This document shows, piece after piece, positions 39,249 through 46,695 of a DNA stretch of 64,000 nucleotides. A program made the position numbers and the translations under genes. The stretch's first letter is position 1. Each line of letters begins with the position of its first letter. The stretch is from NCBI GenBank assembly GCA_001580565.1, contig LRBF01000222.1, positions 1-64,000 on the forward strand. The letters are read 5' to 3'. The notes under the pieces are model-generated. The model worked only from the letters and a program-made list of their open reading frames with translations. It was not told the origin of the DNA and ran no database searches. The stretch comes from Caballeronia megalochromosomata (lineage in GTDB: Bacteria; Pseudomonadota; Gammaproteobacteria; Burkholderiales; Burkholderiaceae).

Positions 39249-39349
39249 CTCGGCCGAATGGCTAACGAAGGTCATTTGTTGTTGAATATCGCTGGAAAAA
39301 TAACTACGCCAATGTAGAATTCAACGAACTTCAAAATTCGGAGCAAAAC

Positions 39350-40012
39350 GTGGCGGCGGAAATCATAGCGATCACGCAGCAGAAGGGCGGCGTCGGCAAA
39401 AGCACGATTGCGATGCACCTGGGCGCAGCCTTTCACGAAAAGAAGAAGCGTGTGCTGGTGGTCGACGCGGATGGCCAAAACACATTGATCCATTGGTCCA
39501 GCGCGGCCTCGGATGGCGCGAGCGGAATTCCCTTTCCCGTCGTCAACCTCTCTGAAGCGGGAGGGCAGATTCACCGCGAGATCAAGAAGTTCGTCAACGA
39601 CTACGACATCATCGTGGTGGATTGCCCACCGTCGATCACCGAAAAGGTATCCGGTGTCGTGCTGCTCGCGGCGAGCGTGGCCGTGATTCCGACTTCATCG
39701 TCACCCGCCGACTACTGGTCGAGCGTCGGTCTCGTCAAACTCGTGCAGCAAGCGCAGGTGATGAACGAGGACCTGCGCGCCGTCTTCCTCCTCAACAAGA
39801 CGGAAGAGAAGCGCATGCTCACGCGCGAGCTCAAGGTCGCGCTCGAAGAGCTCGGCTTCCCTTTGCTCAGGACGCAGATCCCCACGCGCGAGTGCTACAA
39901 GCAGGCCATGGCGCTTGGACAGACCGTACTTCAAATGAGCGATCGCGGGTCGCGTCTCGGCGCGGCGGAGATCCGCGCCGTGGCCGATGAGATTCTCGAC
40001 ATGCTCCCCTGA
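39350..40012 (+). CDS. parA: ParA partition ATPase
   Basis: 220 aa, short (type Ib-like) ParA without an N-terminal HTH. The deviant Walker A motif is QKGGVGKST (residues 11-19), Walker A' VLVVDADGQ and Walker B IIVVDCPPS. It moves replicated origins apart by ATP-dependent binding to nucleoid DNA with ParB-parS. Start is GTG at 39350 with GGAG 7 nt upstream. A parS-like site fills the 24-bp gap to parB. Confidence 0.94.
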   Translation: MAAEIIAITQQKGGVGKSTIAMHLGAAFHEKKKRVLVVDADGQNTLIHWSSAASDGASGIPFPVVNLSEAGGQIHREIKKFVNDYDIIVVDCPPSITEKVSGVVLLAASVAVIPTSSSPADYWSSVGLVKLVQQAQVMNEDLRAVFLLNKTEEKRMLTRELKVALEELGFPLLRTQIPTRECYKQAMALGQTVLQMSDRGSRLGAAEIRAVADEILDMLP

Positions 40013-40028
40013 CTTTATGCGCATAAAG
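40013..40028. repeat. parS-like centromere site 3, between parA and parB
   Basis: Perfect 16-bp palindrome ctttatgcgcataaag, lying directly after the parA stop and 8 bp before the parB ATG. ParB binding here could also control parB translation or transcription. Confidence 0.8.
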
Positions 40029-40036
40029 GACCCTGA

Positions 40037-41101
40037 ATGAAACCGTCCCAGTTTGCAAAGGGCTTCAAGGCTCGCCCCGATACCACAAGCAGTGAGAAGC
40101 GCACAGCGCTCGATCGTCTCAATGCGATCGATGGCATCGTCGACATTCAGCACGCAGGCCAGGCTGCGGCGAATGGCCGATCGAGCGCCTTCGTCGCTGA
40201 CGAACCGGGCGACCTCAATGCCGGGCCGGAGTCCGACGAATATCGGACGTGGAGACGCGCCAATCGCTATACCACGGGCCAGGTGATCGAATTGCCGTTG
40301 AAGTCGATCAAACCCAGCCCGTTCAACCCACGCCACTTCTATCTCAAAACATCGATTGCGGAGTTGGCCGTCAATCTCGCGAAGCAGGGACAACAGCAGG
40401 CGATCCACGTCATTCCCGACTATGAGAATCCGGGCACCTTCTTCGTCAGCGATGGCGGCCGGCGCGTGCGAGCGCTGAAAGAGGCGAACAAGGAGACAGT
40501 CAAGGCGGTCGTCGTCGATCTGCCGATCGGTATCCAGAGCTACAAGCTGGGTTACGACCTGAACGTTCAGCGCGATTCGCAGACCGTGTTCGACAACGCC
40601 GTCGTCTGGCGACGTTTTCTCGACGAGCAGCATTTTCAGAGCCAGCGCGAACTCGCGGATCATCTGGGGCTCGACGAATCGACGATCGCCGTGGCGTTGT
40701 CCATTGCGAAGTTGCCGGAGAACGTCATGCATGAGATGGTCGCGCGGCCGGACCGGTTCGGCTCGAACATGGCGTATCAGATCGCGCGGTATCACACGGC
40801 TCGCGGCAGCGACGCCACGTTGCGGCTCATCAACAAGGTCACGTCGGACGATCTGAGCACGCGTCAGGTCGCCGACATCGTGAAAGGTCGCGCAAGCGCC
40901 CAGGAAGCACCGAAGACGCCGAGCCGCCAGCGCTATGCGCAGCGTCTCGAGATCAAGCTGGATGGCATCGCGGTCGGCGATCTGAAGTCATACGGTGAAG
41001 ATCGTCTCGAATTGCGTCTGCGGGGCTTGTCGCGGGAGAAGCGCGACGCGTTGCTGCATCAGATCGAACTCATGCTTCAGCCGGTCGAGACCCAGAAGTG
41101 A
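40037..41101 (+). CDS. parB: ParB centromere-binding protein
   Basis: 354 aa. The N-terminal CTPase/ParB domain has KPSPFNPRHFY and the CTP-binding block DGGRRVRALKEA. A central HTH (QRELADHLGLDESTIAVALSIAKLP) binds parS. The C-terminal part is a dimerisation domain. AAAGGA lies upstream of ATG 40037. The numerous ttatgcgcataa palindromes nearby are the expected targets. Confidence 0.93.
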   Translation: MKPSQFAKGFKARPDTTSSEKRTALDRLNAIDGIVDIQHAGQAAANGRSSAFVADEPGDLNAGPESDEYRTWRRANRYTTGQVIELPLKSIKPSPFNPRHFYLKTSIAELAVNLAKQGQQQAIHVIPDYENPGTFFVSDGGRRVRALKEANKETVKAVVVDLPIGIQSYKLGYDLNVQRDSQTVFDNAVVWRRFLDEQHFQSQRELADHLGLDESTIAVALSIAKLPENVMHEMVARPDRFGSNMAYQIARYHTARGSDATLRLINKVTSDDLSTRQVADIVKGRASAQEAPKTPSRQRYAQRLEIKLDGIAVGDLKSYGEDRLELRLRGLSREKRDALLHQIELMLQPVETQK

Positions 41102-41194
41102 TACTGTGCATGGCCGCTGAAATGGATTTTCGGCGGCCATTTCTCCTGGATAGATTGCGGCGGTACCCGATGCATTGGCCCGCACGCGAAGACG

Positions 41195-42550
41195 TCAGCG
41201 CGACTGGCTCAGCGTGAACGCCAGCAAGTCGCCATCGGTCGGCTCTCCCCACGTCTTTCGAGCGAGCCAGTCGAAGAAGGATGTCTCGGCGAGCTTCGAA
41301 TCCAGTCCGCGCTTGCGCCAATCGTCGCGCATGTGCGTGCCCAACCCGGGCAGCACGTCATCCTCGAACGACTGGCGCGCGAGATCCCGTTCCTCCTCAC
41401 CTTGCTCGTCGTACAGCACGCGCGCTTCCTTGCGGCGATAGGCCGAGAATTCGCTCAGCAGGCGCGCTTTGAGGTCGTCAGCGACAGAAGCGGCGGCCGG
41501 CGTGCGCAAGGCCGTACCGCTCGTTGCGGCAGGCAGCGCCTCGACCGGCGGCGCATAACCCTTCTTGAGCGCGTCCTTGAAGAGCGCGGCGGCGCTGCGA
41601 ACCGGCGGCAAGGACGTGCTGCGCATGCGCTGTTCCGTCATCTGCAGCGCGGCGCGGATGCGGTTTTCCTCGCTGTCCGCGTACAGCGTCTGGGCGTCCT
41701 TCAGCGGAATGCCGATCTTCACCATCCGATCCACGAGCGTGCTGTCGAACACGTTCGGGTGTTCATCGAGCGCGAGCATCGGCTGCTTGCGTTCGGTCAC
41801 GCGGAACTGAATCTCGGCGACGCGCCGCCCTTCACGATGTTCCACCAGCTCGACGAAGATGTTCGTTACCGCATTCACTTCGGCAATCGCGGGGCGCAGG
41901 TAATCGCGCTTGAAGTATTTGTATTCGCGCTTGGCTTCGTCGCCGGCTTCGGTGTCGGGTGTGCCGGAAAGAATCGGCCGCCACCACTCCCACGTTTCGC
42001 GCATCGTCAGATGACTGGGATTGGTCAGGTAGCGAACGCAGATCTCATAGAGCGCGAGGCCCGCGCTGCTGCGCAACTGGCTTTGGAACTGCAGGCTGAG
42101 GCGCGCATACTGGACGGGGTCCAGCAGCTTTTTCTTGATCTTCGGCGCGAAGGAGAATTCGACCCATACGCGGCGTGTCGTCGGGTCTTCGAGGATTTCC
42201 GCGTCGGCGATCAACGTCGAAATGCCCCATTTACGACCGGGCTTCTGGCTCGACGTGCCAGTGCTCCATTCGACCTGCACCGACACCATGCGACGCAAAT
42301 GCTCTTTGACCAGCGCGGTATCGTTGGAGTCAAACGCGGAGTTCGCGACGATATCCGACAGCAGCGCGCGATACGTGTCGCCCGCATCGTCAGCTTGCTG
42401 GGCGACTGCAAGAAGGACGTTGAAAAGCTTTCTGGTGAGCAGCGTGATCTTGCCGCTCTTCGGTTGAATCGCAATGGCCTCGACCGCCTTGCGCAACTCC
42501 GCCGAACTCGGGCTGACTACGTCGGTTTTCTTTGCGCGCTTGGTGGCCAT
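41195..42550 (-). CDS. Rep_3-superfamily replication initiator protein
   Basis: 451 aa. The first 270 residues resemble the paired winged-helix Rep fold of plasmid initiators (KITLLTRKLFNVLLAVAQQ; VQYARLSLQFQSQLRSSAGLALYEICVRYL; YFKRDYLRPAIAEVNAVTNI). A long C-terminal extension has RxxALFKDALKKGYAPP and FFDWLARKTWGEP. It should bind the iterons lying immediately upstream and open the origin. Encoded opposite to parAB and ending 93 bp after parB. Such Rep proteins mark the secondary chromosomes of Burkholderia. Confidence 0.9.
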   Translation of the reverse strand: MATKRAKKTDVVSPSSAELRKAVEAIAIQPKSGKITLLTRKLFNVLLAVAQQADDAGDTYRALLSDIVANSAFDSNDTALVKEHLRRMVSVQVEWSTGTSSQKPGRKWGISTLIADAEILEDPTTRRVWVEFSFAPKIKKKLLDPVQYARLSLQFQSQLRSSAGLALYEICVRYLTNPSHLTMRETWEWWRPILSGTPDTEAGDEAKREYKYFKRDYLRPAIAEVNAVTNIFVELVEHREGRRVAEIQFRVTERKQPMLALDEHPNVFDSTLVDRMVKIGIPLKDAQTLYADSEENRIRAALQMTEQRMRSTSLPPVRSAAALFKDALKKGYAPPVEALPAATSGTALRTPAAASVADDLKARLLSEFSAYRRKEARVLYDEQGEEERDLARQSFEDDVLPGLGTHMRDDWRKRGLDSKLAETSFFDWLARKTWGEPTDGDLLAFTLSQSR

Positions 42551-42669
42551 GAAATGGTCAGGATCGATATTGCGAGCAAGGATACCGATTGGGGTGAAGC
42601 ACGTCTATAGGGACGTCTTCACCGTACAGGGGTGATACCGGGCGGATCGATTCGGCTCACTGCGGTGCG

Positions 42670-43882
42670 CTCCCGTAAACTCTCACCGCTCACCGATCGC
42701 ATTCATCTCATATATGTAGTCCCCGCGCGGGTAAACGAATTGCGGCGATCTTTGCACGCGCCCACGATGGTCAAACAAGCTTCCCGAAAACGCTCACCTC
42801 AAAAATGTTAAGGGCTTTTTGGAGGTGTGGTACGCCAGAGACAGCGCGACGCTCGACATTATTTTGCCCGCGACTGCGACCGTTTCGGTGCAAATCCTGC
42901 AATAAAGATACTCACTGCCTGGCCTACGGCGGCAAAGGCTCCCGAAAACCCTCACCTCAGACTGACCAGGCGGTGCCGAGCCAGCGGATCCCTCCCATGA
43001 TCTAGCGCATGTTCCGGCGGAAAGTCTCCCGTAAAGCCTCACCTCAACCGAAATTCGACCCCTGAAAAGACTCACCTTTTTCATGCTGTTATCAGAAAAA
43101 TTCGCTCTTCCAGGCACTTATCTCGCTTTCTTCGTGTAGATGCGAGCAGGCTCACTCCCGCAAACTCTCACCGATACATTCGTCTTGGCATGGCGCCTCC
43201 TGCGCCCGCAGCTCCCGAATTTCCTCACCTAGCCAGGATGAGCACACCTCCATATCGCTCTATCCATATGTTTTTGCTGAATTTATGGATGTTGAAACAT
43301 CGAAGCGGCCTTTGCTCCTGATCCAGGTTCCGCAATCCTGATCCCGTATTCCCTCACCGGTGGGTGGCGCGTCCTCCGGCGAAAGCGTCAGAATGGCATC
43401 CTGGCCACTCCTGAAAAGACTCACCTGACCCCGTTCAGGCTGAGAAAATCGGCCTGAATTGGGCGCCGGACCGTCCTGCACGACCGTTATGCACTGCCTT
43501 GCTCCCGAAAACGCTCACCCTTTGCGACCACAAGGCTGGAAATTCTGATCCCGGAGCTGACTGCCGCCCGAAAAGACTCACCTTTGCCCCCGATTTATCC
43601 CCGTAAACCCTCACCAATCGGTAAAATCGACCTGATTCAGGCCGAAAAACCTCCGTTTCGTGTACTCCCGGGAATACTCACCTTTTGGCGACGATCAAAC
43701 GCCAGTCTGTTTCGGCGCATCAATGCTTAGACGGCAAAACGCTCCCGAATTCGCTCACCTGCAGCGTTGCGACCCTCCCTGAACTCGCTCACGATACTTC
43801 CCGCGAGTTCTCACCGAGCATCCTGAAGCCCGTCACCGATCTCTCCCGGAGACCTTCACCATAGTTCCCGTACAATCTCACC
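42670..43882 (+). repeat. array of 19 origin iterons, consensus YTCCCGNAAANNCTCACC
   Basis: 18-bp copies start at 42670, 42781, 42939, 43026, 43059, 43155, 43212, 43341, 43408, 43502, 43565, 43598, 43665, 43742, 43775, 43798, 43820, 43843 and 43865. All point the same way. TCCCG and CTCACC are the best-kept parts; copies 43775 and 43820 are the most degenerate. The last five are phased at 22-23 bp (two helical turns); the others are spaced irregularly from 33 to 158 bp. They are presumed Rep binding sites. Confidence 0.88.
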
Positions 43883-43894
43883 GAACCTCTCGCA

Positions 43895-43915
43895 AAGCCT
43901 TATGCCATAAGGCTT
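43895..43915. promoter_or_regulatory. perfect 10-bp inverted repeat at the origin edge
   Basis: aagccttatg, one C, then cataaggctt. It lies 12 bp after the last iteron. It could be an operator or the target of KfrA or the recombinase-like protein. It differs from the parS-like sites. Confidence 0.5.
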
Positions 43916-43950
43916 CCACGCGGCGTTAACAGGGTTAACAAGGTTCAAGG

Positions 43951-44175
43951 GTGTTTACTTCTAATACTCTCAAGCGGTCCAGAGTTTCTGTGAGTAGAGA
44001 AGTAACAGAAACTCGCGTGAAACAACGGCACAACGCCGAAAGCGAGCTAAAATCCCTGCTAAATCATGTGGTTGTAGAAGCATTCTCAGGATGTTTCACA
44101 GAAGGCCTCATCGAACGTAAGCCAAACGCTCCACTGGTCGAAAAAGTTCTCCAAAAGAGACCTCGTTCCAGATGA
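43951..44175 (+). CDS. possible small protein next to the origin
   Basis: A 74-codon frame from GTG 43951, with a basic product (KRSRVSVSREVTETRVKQRH at the N-terminus). No family recognised and no good ribosome site. It contains a 10-bp inverted repeat (43982-44014). It could be non-coding origin DNA; I list it only as a possibility. Confidence 0.25.
   Translation: MFTSNTLKRSRVSVSREVTETRVKQRHNAESELKSLLNHVVVEAFSGCFTEGLIERKPNAPLVEKVLQKRPRSR
43982..44014. repeat. inverted repeat gagtttctgt/acagaaactc
   Basis: Perfect 10-bp arms around a 13-nt spacer, between the iterons and the kfrA-like gene. May be a protein binding site or an RNA hairpin in the leader. Confidence 0.45.
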
Positions 44176-44188
44176 CGAAGGAGATTCG

Positions 44189-44212
44189 TAACGTTCAACA
44201 CGTAAAACGTTA
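44189..44212. promoter_or_regulatory. candidate KfrA auto-operator
   Basis: taacgtt and aacgtta, perfect 7-bp arms with a 10-nt spacer, end at the A of the kfrA-like start codon. KfrA proteins of IncP and other plasmids bind their own promoters, so autoregulation is plausible. Confidence 0.4.
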
Positions 44213-45444
44213 TGATCGTCATGTCGAACGGCTCATTCCCAGTTATGAATCAGTACACTCGCGACACCTTGCGTCAAGAAATCGAAGCGATGCGGACCGC
44301 CGGCGCCCGGCGGCAGGAGCTCTCCCAGCATGCGTGCAAACGACTTTTCTTCGATCTTGGCATCCGACCGTCAGTAACCACCGTCCGGGAACTCACCCAG
44401 ACAGGTAGCGCGAGCGACATTCCCAAGGATATCGAAGCCTTCTGGGCCAGTTTGCGCTCGGCGCTGCGCGTGCGCATCGACGCTGGCGCAATCCCGGAAT
44501 CACTGCAGCAGCACGCAGGCGAACTGCTGGCGACGCTCTACGACGAGGCTCAAAAGCTCGCGCGTTCTGCGCTTGAAGACAACAAGGCACGTCTCGACAC
44601 CGCGATTCAGGTCGCACAGGCTCAAGTTCGCGATGCCGACAGTCGCCGCGAGGCGATCGAACTCGCTCATCAGCGAGCCGAGGCGCGCGCCGAAGCAAGC
44701 GCCGCCCAGATCGCCGCGCTGGAAGCAGACGTGAAAGCGCTTCAAAATCAGGGAACGGACGCCCAGGCCGGTCTACGCGAAGTCATCGCGCGCTGGGAAA
44801 AGGAAAACGAGGCTCTGTCTGTGCGCCTGCAGCAGGAGCAAGAGTCAGCCGCGCGGCTTCGCGACCGTGTCGACGAACTACAGGGCGAACTGCGCCATAA
44901 CACGGAGCACTACGCCCAGCAAATCAAGGACGCGGTTAAGGAAGCCGAACGACGCGTCCACCCGATGCTGGTCGAACTCGACTCATTGCGCGGCATGGCA
45001 GCCACCTATCAAGCCGGCGCGCGCGAGACAAGTCAGAAAGAATTTGATTTTATTCAACAGCTTAGCGCCGCGCGGAGCCGCGCCGACCGGCTCGAATCCC
45101 AAGTGCGGGCGCAGTCCGATGAAATCGATGCACTCGTTCTCGAGCGCGACGCACAGCGCGTCCAGTCCGGTGCCAGCGCCGAAGTCGGCGCGTTGATCGC
45201 GTCGCTGGCGGCTGATGGCCGACTGAGTTCCGCCGAAATCGCGAGACTGGGCACGCAGGTGGACGCGCACGTCGTTGCGCCGGCCGCCTGTCCCGCATGT
45301 CAAAGCGGCGAACCGGAACTTCAGCGCCACGAAGACGAGTACGAACTTTCTTGCCCGAACTGCGAGCGAACATCGGGCGCGGCATCATCCAAGCTCGCGG
45401 CGGTCGACGGTTTCATTCGATCTGCGCGCGTGAGCGCATCCTGA
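44212..45444 (+). CDS. KfrA-like DNA-binding coiled-coil protein with C-terminal zinc ribbon
   Basis: 410 aa. Residues about 12-120 resemble the KfrA N-terminal DNA-binding domain (TRDTLRQEIEAMRTAG, IRPSVTTVRELTQTGSASDI). A long Ala/Glu/Arg/Gln-rich coiled coil runs to about residue 320. The C-terminus has four cysteines as CxxC pairs, Cys360/Cys363 and Cys381/Cys384, a likely zinc ribbon not usual for plasmid KfrA. An in-frame stop at 44203 excludes earlier starts; ATG 44212, 44221 or 44245 is possible. It may organise or segregate the origin region together with ParABS. Confidence 0.8.
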   Translation: MIVMSNGSFPVMNQYTRDTLRQEIEAMRTAGARRQELSQHACKRLFFDLGIRPSVTTVRELTQTGSASDIPKDIEAFWASLRSALRVRIDAGAIPESLQQHAGELLATLYDEAQKLARSALEDNKARLDTAIQVAQAQVRDADSRREAIELAHQRAEARAEASAAQIAALEADVKALQNQGTDAQAGLREVIARWEKENEALSVRLQQEQESAARLRDRVDELQGELRHNTEHYAQQIKDAVKEAERRVHPMLVELDSLRGMAATYQAGARETSQKEFDFIQQLSAARSRADRLESQVRAQSDEIDALVLERDAQRVQSGASAEVGALIASLAADGRLSSAEIARLGTQVDAHVVAPAACPACQSGEPELQRHEDEYELSCPNCERTSGAASSKLAAVDGFIRSARVSAS

Positions 45445-45468
45445 TCGCCCGTCAAACCGGCGCAATCG

Positions 45469-46509
45469 TCAAAGGTGAGAGTTTTCGGGATCGCTTGCGA
45501 ATCCGCGCGAATCCACGTCCGGCGTCCCGATGTCGCGCGCTCGCGCCAGATCCCGCTCCCGTATTTGCTCACCCATCCATTCCTGCCACGCACGATGCAG
45601 CCGGTGGACGGAGATCGTCTGCTGGAAGCCGAGCCATTGCCCGACACGATCGGGGTCCGTTCCGTCTTCGAACAGCTCCGCCGCGTACGTGTTGCGCAAG
45701 GTTTGCGGACTCGCGCGCGCAACGCGTGACGTCGCGATGCCGGACGCAGCCACGACGGCGTCGATCGCGCGCAGCATCGTCGCCTTGTGCATCGGGCGTC
45801 CTGACGGCGCGGCAGGGAACAGCAGCTCGCCCGCGAGATCCGCTGTCTTGCGCTCGCTGATCCAGTTGTCGAGCAATTCGACGGCGAAGGGTGCGAGCCG
45901 CGCTTGCCTGATCAGCAGCGGATTGGACGCATCGACGGTGATGTACGGCGCGCCTGCGGCATAGCAATCGACGATCAACTGCGCCGCCTCGCCCGTTTTC
46001 ACGCCTGCGCCCAGAAACACGGCAACCAGCGCCCGGTCGCGCCGTTCGCGCCAGCGCTGCCCGGCCGGCAACGCGCCCATCGGCGAAAACAGATGCGCCA
46101 CGAGCAGCGCGCGCTCGTCGTGCGTAAGAAATCCGGTCGGCTCGTTGTCGCGTGCCTTGCGCCATGCCGCGTTGCCGTCCTGAGCGATGAATCGCGCCGG
46201 GTTCGTCGCCGCCGATTCCACCTCCCGCACGTGATCCAGCACGCGCTCGATCAGCCTCAGATAGCGCATGCGCTGCGGACGGCGGATGTCCAGTTGCGCG
46301 ACGAACTGTTCGATGACGGGGCGTTGCACCGTATGCAGCGTCGCGCGCTTCGCGTCCAGCCACTCGAGAAAGTTGCCCCACTGCGCCCGATACACATCGG
46401 CCGATGACGCCCGGAACGACTGCTGGGCGAGCCACGCATCGAATGCGGCGTGCGGATCGGCCTGCCAGTCGGCGCGCTGTTGGTCGAAGAGATCGGAAGT
46501 GTTCGGCAT
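45469..46509 (-). CDS. tyrosine-recombinase-fold protein, apparently catalytically inactive
   Basis: 346 aa. N-terminal SAM-like core-binding domain (FRASSADVYRAQWGNFLEWL) and C-terminal integrase-type domain (RDRALVAVFLGAGVKTGEAAQL; SPQTLRNTYAAELFEDGTD; RVGQWLGFQQ). Aligned with XerD, the first catalytic Arg is Lys171, the HxxR His is Gln269, Arg272 is kept, the third His/Trp is Phe295, and no Tyr occurs after residue 275. It can therefore hardly cut DNA. It is convergent with the KfrA-like gene, and its last codons form an inverted origin iteron. A structural or regulatory DNA-binding role at the origin is likely. Confidence 0.82.
   Translation of the reverse strand: MPNTSDLFDQQRADWQADPHAAFDAWLAQQSFRASSADVYRAQWGNFLEWLDAKRATLHTVQRPVIEQFVAQLDIRRPQRMRYLRLIERVLDHVREVESAATNPARFIAQDGNAAWRKARDNEPTGFLTHDERALLVAHLFSPMGALPAGQRWRERRDRALVAVFLGAGVKTGEAAQLIVDCYAAGAPYITVDASNPLLIRQARLAPFAVELLDNWISERKTADLAGELLFPAAPSGRPMHKATMLRAIDAVVAASGIATSRVARASPQTLRNTYAAELFEDGTDPDRVGQWLGFQQTISVHRLHRAWQEWMGEQIRERDLARARDIGTPDVDSRGFASDPENSHL
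45474..45491 (-). repeat. solitary inverted iteron at the end of the recombinase-like gene
   Basis: ggtgagagttttcgggat is the reverse complement of atcccgaaaactctcacc, a full match to the origin iteron consensus except the first base. It encodes the final DPENSHL residues of the protein. It lies 1.6 kb from the array and points the opposite way. Confidence 0.7.
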
Positions 46510-46695
46510 GGTGTCGAAAGGCGCGTGGGCCGCTGTATTGCACTGCGCACAGAGTCGGGCTTCGGGCGCGAGACGTCAAGCGCAGGTGTTCGTCCAGGTG
46601 TCGATGACTGTCTTGCCGGGCGTACGTTTCGTCGACTACTGTCGTCTATACGGCGTCCTTCCACCCGCAAGCACAAGATCAACGAGGAGTGAGCG

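Larger units (their letters stand above)
39037..39349. other. parA upstream region
   Basis: 313 bp without a gene. It contains two parS-like palindromes (39142-39159 and 39233-39248) and the parA promoter. A tcact/agtga inverted repeat (39191-39211) lies between the two palindromes. Centromere and promoter functions are probably combined here. Confidence 0.65.
42551..43950. other. predicted replication origin of the replicon
   Basis: 1.4 kb without a real gene between rep and the kfrA region. It holds 19 same-direction iterons, a DnaA-box-like TTATGCACT (43487-43495, one mismatch), two gttaaca direct repeats (43925 and 43934) and a 10-bp inverted repeat at 43895-43915. AT content is higher than in the flanks. 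Iterons next to rep and parAB make this the likely oriC of the chromid. Confidence 0.85.

Noticed and set aside
39120-39317. Small plus-strand frame upstream of parA
   Set aside because: It runs through both parS-like palindromes and has no ribosome site; the DNA is better explained as centromere and promoter.
42670-43882. Possible CRISPR array
   Set aside because: The repeats are only 18 bp, degenerate, and spaced irregularly from 22 to 158 bp; no cas genes are near. The position next to rep and parAB fits origin iterons.
43895-43915. XerCD dif site
   Set aside because: dif sites are about 28 bp with 11-bp arms and a 6-bp centre and lie at the terminus; this palindrome has a 1-nt centre and lies at the origin.
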